Notes under the pieces: generated by a model
The model's input: only the letters and a program-made list of their open reading frames with translations
Database searches by the model: none
What the model was told of the DNA's origin: nothing
Translations under genes and position numbers: made by a program
Shown: in pieces, positions 32,498 through 43,358 of the stretch
Position numbering within the stretch: the first letter of the stretch is position 1
Layout of the letters: the number at the start of each line of letters is the position of its first letter
From: Oidiodendron maius Zn
Taxonomy: Eukaryota; Ascomycota; Leotiomycetes; Myxotrichaceae
Assembly (NCBI GenBank): GCA_000827325.1
Contig: KN832870.1
Location: 1,054,001 to 1,118,000, forward strand
Reading direction: 5' to 3'
Length of the DNA: 64,000 nucleotides

Positions 32498-34085
32498 ATA
32501 CCTTGTGTTTTCCGTTGACTGCTGCGTTGCTTTTGCAAATTTTTATTATTTGATAGAGTTTGGTTTGCTAAGGTAGTGATCAACAGTTAAAAAACGACTA
32601 TATGAAGAAGCATGAATGTGCAATGAATACTTTTAGTGGCCTACAACTCTACCCGGTATAGCTTGCTGCGGAATGTGCAGACGATCGCATTAGTACTGCG
32701 GAGGGGAGAGAGTGTACGGATGACATATCTTTGGATAAGGAGATTAGTGTTGTGAAGACGGCTAGCGAGAGGAGAGACAGTCTTTTCTACGCAGAGAAAT
32801 CCGAGAAAGATGCTGTATACAGGCAGGCTTTACAAAATTAGGTCTCACTTTTTGCGTTTATTTAAAGTCAGAAAGGAAGGGGCCAAAGGGTTAGACGTAG
32901 AGGCGCCAGGTATTGATGCGTATCACTTATACGTTTACCTCCACCCTCCCCCAACCAGAAGATATATTTCTTCTCAACGGCGTTGTTAAGGCATGTCTTG
33001 CCAATTTCCTAAGCAGAGAGATCTGTTGTGATGCCATGCTCTGCCAATGCGCGGATGAAGACGAATGTGCCGGACACGTCGTCATCCGTGACCACCAAGG
33101 GGGAGTCGAGTCAATCATGGATGTAATGGCGAATGCAGCCCAATTTCTGCATAATTCGCTGAAGTGTCCATCCTTCGAAGAGTCGACCAAGATAGACTCC
33201 GACATGCTTCCCCTAGCATACCGACATAGACCCTCTGAACGTAGTCCGCTAGGAGAGTTGACATGACAATAGGGATGATGGATGAATATGGTACAACAAT
33301 GATTACGCTGGTTGAAAATCTCTCAAATCCGCGTCTGTCTCGCCAACTACTTTAATGCACAAACGCTATATTCCACAGCCTCGGTGCCTTGAATCTAGGC
33401 ATTAGCGACGCCCTCCCGCCGGAGTGCCTGTGTTGAACATGAAGAATGGCGATAGAGGGGTTAGGATAATCCTAAAGCAGATAACACCACATTCTTTGGC
33501 AATGAGTAGTGACTCATAATAGGTACGTGGGGTGCGTATTCGAGAATCACCCTATTTCGTACACTTCGGAGGCTCTGGATGCCTGATTTGATCTACGTTT
33601 CTGCACTGTCGGCCCAGGTATCCAAGGTACCTGGGAGTAGTCCGACCTAATCATTCGGTTATGCACAAATGAACTATTATCGTCGCAGCCCAAAGATCAT
33701 GGAAGTGTGTCCACTTGTATAAACAAGCGCTGACTGGGGTAATAGGCTGCCATATTATATTTTAGATTCACGAATATAAGCTCTCAGTCTACTCTGATTC
33801 CGCATATCGTAGGCTCAGATTTAGTGTTGATATACGGACTCATCCTTGAGACTTTAGTCGAACCCCGGAAATATCACAGGCTGTTTACCCGTGCTATTAT
33901 TGGTCGAAGGAGAGAAACTGGGGAAAGTGAGAAAATTCGGCGAGGTACATATTATGGTTCATCCTAGGCATCCAGCATCACGGATATTAACATCGTTCCG
34001 ATAAGCAGACGTCTATTGCAGAATGATGGCCAATATCAAAGAAGATTTTCAGTCTACTAGACAAATTCAAGTCGAAGATGTGCAG
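32498..34085. other. Region without a supported gene
   Basis: A plus frame from ATG 32916 to 33266 (116 codons) and a minus frame at 32927-33205 overlap completely and neither shows a known motif. The rest, to the direct repeat at 34086, holds no recognisable gene. Confidence 0.4.
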
Positions 34086-34233
34086 TGTCTGTCCTTGGAC
34101 GCGAGTACTCTCAGTACTGCAGTGCAACAAGCAACAGATGCGGAACATTCCCTGACTCTGCGGAGACGATCCTAAGCAGCTGAGGTGTGCCTGTTAAAGC
34201 TGAGTCAGCTGGTAGGGTGTCGTGGATGGGACC
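34086..34233 (+). repeat. Direct repeat, copy A (3' side of the NLR gene)
   Basis: About 150 bp beginning TGTCTGTCCTTGGACGCGAG and ending GTGGATGGGACCAG. It recurs in the same orientation at 38953-39110 on the other side of the NACHT-WD40 gene. The first 85 bp are almost identical; the last 60 bp show small indels. It contains an internal hairpin-like GAGTACTC/CAGTACTG region. Confidence 0.85.
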
Positions 34234-34344
34234 AGTAAATTGATAAAGTATATATTCACGTTGATCCCCGGGCCCCATCTATGAAATAGAGATAATAATA
34301 AAAATATAGGATAGTAAGTTATCTCTATATTAACGCTCTAACAT

Positions 34345-37300
34345 TTAGGATACATTAACCTCCACTTTGCATATCCATACCCTTCCAGATCCAACACCAA
34401 TGCCAATCGTCTTCCCTGAAACTGCTGAGCATGATGGTCGATACTCCGGGGGTAGCCATACTAGATTCTCTGAATCATACGTTATCCATATATAATCTGC
34501 GCTCAAAGCTAGGCCTTGGTACTGAGGATTATGAGGCTCTGAGTTGGTTAGAAGTGTTCTTGAACCTGATAGAATATCAATAGTGCCAATTTCAGTATAA
34601 ACATATGAGTTAGAGATATCAAATGAGATGCGGAAGAGTGCCCTGCCAACCTCAAGCGTCTGGAGGCATTCGCCGCTGCTTGCATCCCAGATCTTGATCG
34701 TGTGGTCGTCTGATGCCGATACCAGCCGGGCTGAGTCATGGGAGAAGGCCACTGAGTTGACTGTACCAGGTAAGGCCACTGAGTTGACCGAACCGGAGAA
34801 GGCCCCTAAGTTGACCCAATTGCTATGGCCCTCGAGCGTCTGAAGGCATTCGCCGCTGCTCATATCCCAGATCTTGACCGTGCTGTCGTCTGATGCTGAT
34901 GCCAGCTGGGCCGAGTCGTGGGAGAAGGCCACTGACCTGGCCCAACTGCTATAGCCCTTGAGCGTCTGGAGGCATTCGCCGCTGTTTGTATCCCAGATCT
35001 TGACCGTGAAGTCACTTGATACCGATGCCAGCCAGGCTGAGTTGTGGGAGAAGGCCACTGACTTGACCGAATCGCTATGGCCCTCGAGTGTCTGGAGACA
35101 TTCCCCACTGCTCACATCCCAGATCTTGATCGTGCCGTCGTCTGACGATGATGCCAGCCAGGCTGAGTCGTGGGAGAAGGCCACTGAGCTGACCCAACCG
35201 CCATGGCCCTCGAGCGCTTGGAGGCATTCGCCGCTGCTTGTATCCCAGATCTTGACCGTGCTGTCGTCTGATGCCGATACCAGCCGGGCTGAGTCGTGGG
35301 AGAAGGCCACTGACCTGACTGAACCGCTATGGCCTTTGAGTGTCTGGTGGCATTCGCTGCTGCTTACATCCCAGATCTTGACCGTGCTGTCGTCTGATGC
35401 CGATACCAGCCGGGCTGAGTCGTGGGAGAAGGCCACTGACTTGACTGACCTACTATGGCCCTTGAGTGTCTGGAGACATTCGCCGCTGCTTGNNNNNNNN
35501 NNNNNNNNNNNNNNNNNNNNNNNNNNNNNNNNNNNNNNNNNNNNNNNNNNNNNNNNNNNNNNNNNNNNNNNNNNNNNNNNNNNNNNNNNNNNNNNNNNNN
35601 NNNNNNNNNNNNNNNNNNNNNNNNNNNNNNNNNNNNNNNNNNNNNNNNNNNNNNNNNNNNNNNNNNNNNNNNNNNNNNNNNNNNNNNNNNNNNNNNNNNN
35701 NNNNNNNNNNNNNNNNNNNNNNNNNNNNNNNNNNNNNNNNNNNNNNNNNNNNNNNNNNNNNNNNNNNNNNNNGGCTACTGACTTGACCCAACTGCTATGG
35801 CCCTTGAGCGTCTGGAGGCGCTCGCCGCTAGTCACACCCCAGATATTGACCGTGCTGTCGTCCGATGCTGATGCCAGCTGGGCCGAGTCGTGGGAGAAGG
35901 CCACTGAGCTGACCGGACTGCTATGGCCCTCGAGCGTCTGGAGGCATTCACCACTGCTCACATCCCAGATCTTGACCGTGCGGTCACTTGATACCGATGC
36001 CAGCCAGGCTGAGTTGTGGGAGAAGGCCACTGACTCGACTGACCCACTATGGCCCTTGAGGGTCTGGAGACATTCGCCGCTGTTTGCATCCCAGATCTTG
36101 ACCGTGCGGTCACTTGATACCGATGCCAGCCAGGCTGAGTTGTGGGAGAAGGCCACTGACTTGACTGACCCACTATGGCCCTTGAGGGTCTGGAGACATT
36201 CGCCGCTGCTTGCATCCCAGATCTTGACCGTACAGTCGTCTGATGCTGACACCAGCCGGGCTGAGTTGTGGGAGAAGACCACTGACTTGACTGACCTACT
36301 ATGGCCCTTGAGTGTCTGGAGACATTCGCCGCTGCTTGCATCCCAGATCTTGACCGTACTGTCGTGTGATGCTGACACCAGCCGGGCTGAGTCGTGGGAG
36401 AAGGCCACTGAGTTAACCCCATTACTATGGCCCTCGAGCGTCTGTAAACACGCATCCCAGTCCGAATCCACCTGCGGTGGTAGAGAAAGACAAGCCGGAA
36501 ATTGATTCTGAAACGTCTTTCGGACGACGCTCTGTTCTGGCGCAAACACAATAGTCGAATAGTAGACTTGAAGTGGCGATTCGTCTATAATGGAGCAATG
36601 ACTCAGAATAACACGACGGGTATCGCGAATAAACGCTGAGACGTTACTGCTCTCTTCCGGCTACATGCAAGTTAACATATAATGAGGCAGACGAACAGGA
36701 AAACGCACATACATCGAGTAGACCTAACAAGTCATCCACCATGCCAATACTTTCCGAGACCCGCCCTAAAAGGCCCAGCGCCTCAAGCCAGTGCAGGAGA
36801 TGGCGCATCAAAAAGCAGTCGACGAGGTCGCCGTCTCGTATTAGGCACTTGCTTTCCTTCCAGTGATAGACCCAATACCGACAAGCGTACTGGACCTCGG
36901 GCGGCAGGCAGGCGTGGATAGTCTGCTGATCGATCTCGGACCGGCGCGTCCCGGGAAGGCGCAGGCTGCAAACGTCTCTCTTGAGTGTATCGCCTGTTGA
37001 TAGCATCGTTAGGCACCGTGCCGCCAGCATCTCATGAGTTTGTCGTTCGTCGACCCAGAACGGGTATTTCTCTTGTTCCCTGCCCTTCTCGGGATCGACA
37101 AGGAAGTCACGGAAGGATAAGTGGAGTAGCCGTACAGGGATACTTGGATCTGGGCAAATGCTTAAAACGGAGTGGAGCAGGTCTAGTTGATCTTCGATAG
37201 CATTAAGAGAAACCCCGAGGAGGCGGGCGAGAGAAGTTGTCGAAAGAGGGCTGGCGAGAATAACAATAGAGCCGACAACCTGCTTGAACCTTTCTGCCAC

Positions 37301-38768
37301 TTCTCGCTTCTCTGATTCGCGGAGCCCCACTAACAACTGATCTAGCACAGGGAAGTAGGTCGCGTCTAGGTTAGACTTCTGGCTTTTCTGGTGCTCTAAG
37401 ATTCTCGCCAGCTGGTCCTTCGGGCCACCAAACCTTCGGTCTTGAATAAAGCGGCAGACAGTTGTGGCGAAGATGAACAAAGGGATAGCCATGTCAACTA
37501 GCTTTTGGATGTGCTCCGCGCCTGGCCAGTTGAGAGGCAGCTGCCGGTTTGATGTGACAGACTTGTTGTAATCCTGCCTAATCTTGGAGAGTTCATGCTG
37601 AAGGAATACGGTGATGTCCTGCTCGATAACGGGCTTGGGGATCTGGTGGAGAACCAGATCTTCGTACTTGCCACTGATATCCTTAAAGCCGAGTCGGATG
37701 GGCAGCTCGGGCCTGCTAGTGAGGAAGAATCTCAGGCGGATAGATGTAAAGCGTTTCGCTTGCGATAGGAGCTGAATGACGAGCCTTATGTGCTCTAGGG
37801 CGTCGCACTCATCGAGTGCGTCAACAACTATAACCATTGTCGGCGGTCGCGGGTGCTTGGGTAGCTTTCTGATCGGGTCTGCAATGAGCTTTTCGAACTG
37901 GTCCTTTGCTGATTTTTCATTAATGGCAAGATTGGCCTCGATCGCGGTGCGGACGTGCGGGGCCAAGGACGGCAGCTGGTGGACAAGCTGCGCAGTTATC
38001 GTGGTGAAGAAGAATGCCGTGCGACCGCGGTCTCCTTCGCCCCGCTTGAAGAAGAAGCTGGCGCCGAGGATACCTTTCTCGGCGAACGACTGGGCTATAG
38101 TTCGAGAGATTGTAGACTTGCCGGTACCAGCCATACCGTTTAGCCAGAAAATACACTTGCCGTCGCGCGAGGTCCCCCATGTTAATATCTGCTGTAGGAT
38201 GTCAACCCGAGTGCCAGGATGGCACCTAGCACTGTCAGCGTCGGTGTGAGAATCAAAGGTCGCCCCTTCTGCGGTGCGCAGCTTTGCCAGGACGATCTCC
38301 TGGTGAACGTCGCGAAGCAATGCCCTTGAGAATTCTTTAGTAGTAGCTCGACGAGGAGGATGCCACGTACGTCTGATTGACCTGTAGGTCTAACGAAATA
38401 GCGGCCCTACATCGCTCTAGCTTCTTGACTATGTCGGCCACCGCTTCCTTCTTTAGTGGCCACATTATCCTCTTCCATCTTGTTCCCTGTTCGAGCTTGG
38501 CGGCCAGGTCGTCCAGCTGCAGTCGGCAATTCGCGACACCGCGGCACACGTTCTGAGAAGCCTCGATTTTCGCGCCATTCGGGCCGGTGAGGAGTCGCTC
38601 GACGTCTTTGAGGGTCGCGGTGAACTTGTCCGCCTCGCTGAGGATGTATCGAGCCTCGGGCAGGGCCGTCTTGAGATCGGCGCAATACACGGAACACAGC
38701 ACGCCGACCTTGACGAACAGATCAACAACGGCGATGACGCTTGCGGCAAGCCCAAGAGCCTCCGCCAT
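34345..38768 (-). CDS. STAND/NLR receptor: HeLo-like N-terminus, NACHT, WD40 repeats
   Basis: ATG at 38768 (MAEALGLAASVIAVVDLFVK). Exons are 38768-38371, 38324-36713 and 36660-34345; introns are 46 nt (GTACGT..TCAAG) and 52 nt (GTATGT..GTAG), frame kept. Residues 1-140 are the fungal STAND N-terminal domain (HeLo/goodbye-like, usually the cell-death effector). NACHT follows: Walker A WLNGMAGTGKST, Walker B MVIVVDALDECD, sensor FFLTSRPE. A winged-helix part (LLHLSFRDFLVD) and linker FAPEQSVVRKTF precede 42-residue WD40 units of the form CLQTLKGHSxSVKSVAFSHD. Five full units lie before and about six after a 280-N gap, so copy number is unknown; the 1441-codon length is nominal. Units are nearly identical, as in HET-E/HET-D/HNWD proteins that recognise non-self. 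One unit (near 34770) has an extra 17-odd residues. Confidence 0.85.
35493..35772. other. Assembly gap (280 N) inside the WD40 array
   Basis: The run of N lies between two near-identical WD40 units. With a 126-nt unit, completing the interrupted unit needs 64 nt plus a multiple of 126 (64, 190, 316 and so on), so 280 is not the true length. Confidence 0.95.
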
Positions 38769-38952
38769 GGCGATTACGCGAACCGAGGCGGATGGGGAGA
38801 AACAACAAGTGTGTGCATGCTTGGTCGTCTACAAGTATCTCTGCGCGACACGCCCGGCTTTGCCCAACGTGGCCGGACAGCCTCGTCGGCTACCTCAGGT
38901 CCTAAGTGATGTGCTTTAGTTAGTCGGGCAGGTCGGTGGCCGCGCTAGACAT

Positions 38953-39110
38953 TGTCTGTCCTTGGACGCGAGTACTCTTAGTACTGCAGTGCAACAAGCA
39001 ACAGATGCGGAACATTCCCTGACTCTGCGGAGACCATCCTACGCATCTGAGGTGTGCCCGTTAAAGATTTGCGCCGAATCAGCTAGTAGGGGGGGTTGTG
39101 GATGGGACCA
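38953..39110 (+). repeat. Direct repeat, copy B (5' side of the NLR gene)
   Basis: Second copy of the repeat at 34086-34233, same orientation, about 185 bp upstream of the NLR start codon. It may be part of the NLR promoter region. Confidence 0.85.
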
Positions 39111-40224
39111 GGTACATCGTAATCCCGAGTAGCTAAATCGCAACTACCTTTCCTTTTATAGAAACGACCACCAATAGTATTAAGATTTTTAAGCCACATA
39201 TTACATAGTACGCCCTAAGGCAGCAACATATCTTGATCCTTCTTGATGAGCTACTGTAGCTGCTGTTTTGTTGCTCAGGCAGCGATCGAGATTTAGCTAC
39301 TAGAGATTGCGATTTAGCTGGTCCTGTCGTGAATTCCAGCCAAGAGCCAGCCCTCACCATCATGCTTCCATGGGTGTCTCACCTAGGACATATGACCACC
39401 TTTTGTGGACTCTTGCAGCACACATCCAATAAACATGAGGTTGCAATTTTCTCCTCACCTTGGCGGACGGCATACTCACGGTACAGGAGCGAGCCGTTGA
39501 GAGCGATCGCATGATGATTCCTATTGCGCCACAGAACTTTGTGTGCCATTGAGTGATACTTTCGAGGCCTCCTCAGGTCTCCTGTGGCCTCCACTCGATT
39601 TCGCCGTTTTTGCGGACGCCTAAGACCTCACTTTCCACTCCCATATAAAGGCGCTTCAGTCGTTATCGCAGTGTTCGCTCAGCGGCCCCGCCTATGCTCG
39701 AGGAGCTACTTTATTCCCCCGCATTTGCGCTGTCAAATTCGCTCTGGCGGCAACTCGCCAAGCGTCGCGGGATCCCCAACACCACTCTCTGCCGTGCTTC
39801 TAGCTCCAATTATTTGCGCCCCTTTCCTGGATTACTCGCAGCTTCCTTATCTGGATCTGCCATCGAATCCACCGACCGAGGATTTCGAGAATCACCCCAT
39901 GGCTGATTGGAACCTGATCCTTGGTAGAACAAGAAGCGCAGGGGGAACCTCTCCGGTCTGGACACAGCTCGCCGAGGCAGAATATTGGCCTGCAATAAAT
40001 TGGAAAGAGGATATATCGTCATGGTTGGGGCAACCATTATTGGTCTGTGCAGGAGGTTGGTTCACCAGGACATGGGTTGATATGGTGTAGCAGGATGTTA
40101 CATCCAAGGGTTGTGAAGGCATATAGAGCTCCATCGCATGCCCATATCTGGGGATGTTATTACAAGGAGTATCGCACCTTCACATCTCCACTTGTCGTTG
40201 ACAACGCCAACAGAGACTCTCAAG
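39111..40224. other. Spacer upstream of the peptide transporter
   Basis: Overlapping short frames (for example 39584-40090) without motifs. The interval probably contains the PTR2 promoter and 5' leader. The ATG at 40138 is in frame with PTR2 but adds a 29-residue extension unlike family members. Confidence 0.4.
39644..39650 (+). promoter_or_regulatory. TATA-like box upstream of PTR2-type gene
   Basis: TATAAAG within CCATATAAAGGCGC, about 575 bp before the PTR2 start codon. A leader this long (or a leader intron) would be needed if it is the real TATA element, so the link is tentative. Confidence 0.25.
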
Positions 40225-42180
40225 ATGCCTACCAATATCGATGATACTGCCATTGGCGCAAAGCATGATCCTTCTCTAGCGCTCCCCCCAGATGAGAAGC
40301 ATCAAGGCGATCCATCTGCCCATGAAACTGGCCTCCCTCTTGTGTATGAGGGAGCGCCTACAGAACTTCCCCATCGCCAACATGGACGTGATGCCACAAA
40401 CTACTATGACAATGACGCCGGCGAATGGCCCACAGAAGAGGAGCTGCAGACTCTTCGCCGAGTTGCTGACCGGATTCCCTGGAAAGCCTTCGCGCTCGCC
40501 TTCGTTGAGATGTGCGAACGCTTCTCATACTATGGTACCACGGTAGTTTGTATGTCAATGTTCACTGTGACCTTACAGATCGTTCACTGACAAGGTGCAG
40601 TCACCAACTACATCCAGCAGCCTCTTCCTAAGGGCTCCCACACAGGAGCTGGCCACGATGGCCAGTCTGGTGCCTTGGATTTCAAACAGCGAGCTTCGAC
40701 CGGTATCGGAACTTTCAATCAATTCTGGGTCTATCTTCTCCCACTTTTTGGCGCATATGTTGCCGATACCTACCTCGGTCGATATAAGACAATTTGCTGG
40801 GCGTTGGGAATTGCCATCATTGGGCATATCATTCTGGTTGTATCTGCCACCCCACCTGTCATTGTGCACAACAACAATTCCCTTGCCTGCTTCTTAATTG
40901 GTCTTATTATTATGGGTATTGGGACAGGAGCATTCAAGTCCAATATTTCACCTCTCATTGCGGAGCAATTGCCTCTTACCAAGATGGTTACCCGCGATCT
41001 ACCTTCTGGCGAGCGTGTGATTATCGACCCAACTGTGACACAATCTAGAGTCTATCACTACTTCTACCTCTTCATCAACATCGGGGCTCTCGTTGGCCAG
41101 ATCGGAATGGTGTATGCCGAGAAATGGGTTGGATTTTGGCTCGCATTTCTTCTCCCAACAATCCTTCTTTGTGTCTGTCCTCTGGTCGTCTGGTGGGGCC
41201 GCACGAGATACGTCCGGACACCACCGAACGGCTCCGTCCTCGGAAAGGCAACCGCTCTCTTCATCTTGGGCAACAAGGACCGTTGGCATCTGAATCCAGT
41301 CGCCACGTACAGACACCTCAATGACGGCACTTTCTGGGAACGCGTCAAGCCGTCGGCCATCGAACCCGAATATAGACCGTCCTGGATGACATTCGATGAC
41401 GCTTGGGTCGATGAAGTAAAGCGAGGTTTCGCAGCCTGCTCAGTCTTCCTGTGGTACCCCATTTACTGGCTCACTTACAACCAACTGAACAACAACCTCA
41501 CCTCCCAAGCCGCTGTCATGACTCTCAACGGCCTCCCCAACGACGTCCTCTCCAACCTCGACCCCTTCGCACTCATCATCTTGATTCTCGTCTGTGATCT
41601 TATCCTCTGGCCCTGGTTGAGAAAGATGAAGATCCACTTCACGCCCGTCAAGAAGATTACGTGGGGCTTCTACACCGGCTCTGCGGCCATGATCTGGGCT
41701 TGCGTCATCCAGGCATACATCTACAAGAAGTCCGAATGCGGGACCAATGCCTCGGGCACCAAGCCCAACGGCGACCCATGCACGCCCGTCTCCATTAATG
41801 TGTGGGCGCAAAGCGGATCCTATATTCTGATCGCTATCTCTGAAATCCTGGCGTCGATCACTGGACTCGAATATGCGTTCTCCAAAGCCCCGAGAAATAT
41901 GCGGTCGCTAGTCATGTCGGTGTTTCTGTTCATGAATGCGATTGCCGCTGCCATCGGCGAGGCATTTGTGACGGTTAGTGCGGACCCGCTGCTCGTGTGG
42001 AATTACGGTGCCATGGCGGTTCTCAGTTTCATTGGCGGCACAATATTCTGGTTCCAATTCCGGATCCTAGATAAGGAAGAGGATCGTTTAAATATGTTGC
42101 CGACGGGGCATCTAGTGCTGACGAAGGATATCGAGGATGGGCCTGCGCGGCCCGAAGCAATTGAGCTCAGGGAGGACTAG
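40225..42180 (+). CDS. PTR2/POT-family proton-coupled di-/tripeptide transporter
   Basis: Exon 1 is 40225-40549, the intron is 40550-40600 (GTATGT..GTGCAG, 51 nt) and exon 2 is 40601-42180; 634 aa. Start MPTNIDDTAIG at 40225 is chosen over 40138. The protein has a hydrophilic N-terminus of about 85 residues, then about 12 membrane segments. POT signatures are present: EMCERFSYYGTTVVFTNYIQ (ExxERFxYYG, spanning the splice), FGAYVADTYLGRYKTI (PTR2 signature 1) and HYFYLFINIGALVGQ (signature 2). It imports small peptides with protons across the plasma membrane. A central cytoplasmic loop follows TM6 (GKATALFILGNKD, then HLNDGTFWERVKPS). Length matches fungal PTR2. No damage seen. Nitrogen-dependent regulation is usual for the family but no site was identified. 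Confidence 0.92.
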
Positions 42181-43358
42181 TGCGTTTTGGGGTTGGAAAT
42201 ATGCTCGATAATACTTTTTATTGCTTGGTGGTTTGGGCTTTGATGCGGAAGGAAGCTTGTTTCTGGGAATGACGGATAGGAACGAAATATGATACCATCT
42301 CTTTTTATCACGTAATGATTGTATACTTCGGATCGTATCCTCTTGCGAGTTCAACCTCTAGCAGTTTATATATGGCACCCAATGTGCAACCTCGTATAAA
42401 ACAACCCCAAGGCTAGAAATGTCGCATGTCCCTTTAAAGATGGGGTCAAACGCTTTGTCGTTAGAGTGACGGGATAAGATCTAATGAGTTTGCGAGGTTG
42501 CGAATTAAAGAGTTTAGGAGTTGGCGATTTTGCGATTTTGCAAGGTAGTGGAGTGAGGGCAAAGACACTTTCGTTCTATTTGATAGGTGGATGACTTGTA
42601 GTACTCCAACGAACTAATGAGTTCGGAATTCGATACACTGTCCCATGACCACAAAAGAAAGCGTCTTTATAGTAACACACACTCGGTCATAGTCACGTGT
42701 AAGCTGTTTGAGCTACTGTAACCTAGTGTTACCGCTGGTGAAGCTGCCAATAATGTATTCCGAAGCTTGGCCAAAGGAGTCTTTTACTAATTTAGATACT
42801 ATTATTCCTTACTAGCTAATAGAGAAATGAATTAAAAGCTTAGAGTAAAGCCAAATTAGCCTAGTATATAACCTAACCACGAGGCTATTAGGATCTATAC
42901 CTAAATACTAACCGGTGAGCTAATTTTACACACCTCCCCCCAACCCTGCGGCAAGAAGCGGGCCAACCCTTCCACGAGGAGACCGACCCCGAATCGCCGC
43001 CGAAGCAGCAGACAACCGACAAACCAATCATTTCATTTTCTTTCACCGAGTATATCGTATGCACTGCCACCTCACTTGACTCCTCTAAGGCCTCACTTGA
43101 TTGATTGACGAGGAGAATTGCTAAGCGTCCCTTCTGATACCAATGTGCACTAGAATACAGCCCACTAGTAGAAACATATACATTTCTACGATACCAGAAT
43201 CGCATAGTGCAAGACTTGCCTACAAGAAATTTTTATCAAGACTTGCCTACAAGAACTTGTTATAACAACTATAGTCGTATATAATTCCCAAGCCGTGTCT
43301 TGATTGGAAGCCGCCTAAAGCCAGCTAAAAAGAGAATACGATAGGACGAGTAAACGCT
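42181..43358. other. Spacer between PTR2 gene and the 43359 gene
   Basis: No gene supported. A minus frame at 42888-43205 lacks motifs. An AT-rich patch lies at about 42780-42900. Confidence 0.4.
43211..43255 (+). repeat. Two 18-bp direct repeats near a start codon
   Basis: AAGACTTGCCTACAAGAA occurs at 43211-43228 and again at 43238-43255, a 27-bp period, about 105 bp before the next ATG. It could be a duplicated regulatory site. Confidence 0.7.

Noticed and set aside
32916-33266. 116-codon plus frame and its minus-strand counterpart
   Set aside because: Both strands are open over the same bases and neither has a known motif, so I could not decide whether either is real.
34958-36505. Long plus-strand open frame opposite the WD40 array
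   Set aside because: Antisense shadow of the repeat units: the 126-nt period has no stop in this frame. It reads through the N gap and has no independent motif.
42888-43205. Minus-strand 105-codon frame
   Set aside because: No motif, no splice signals, AT-rich surroundings and poor composition.
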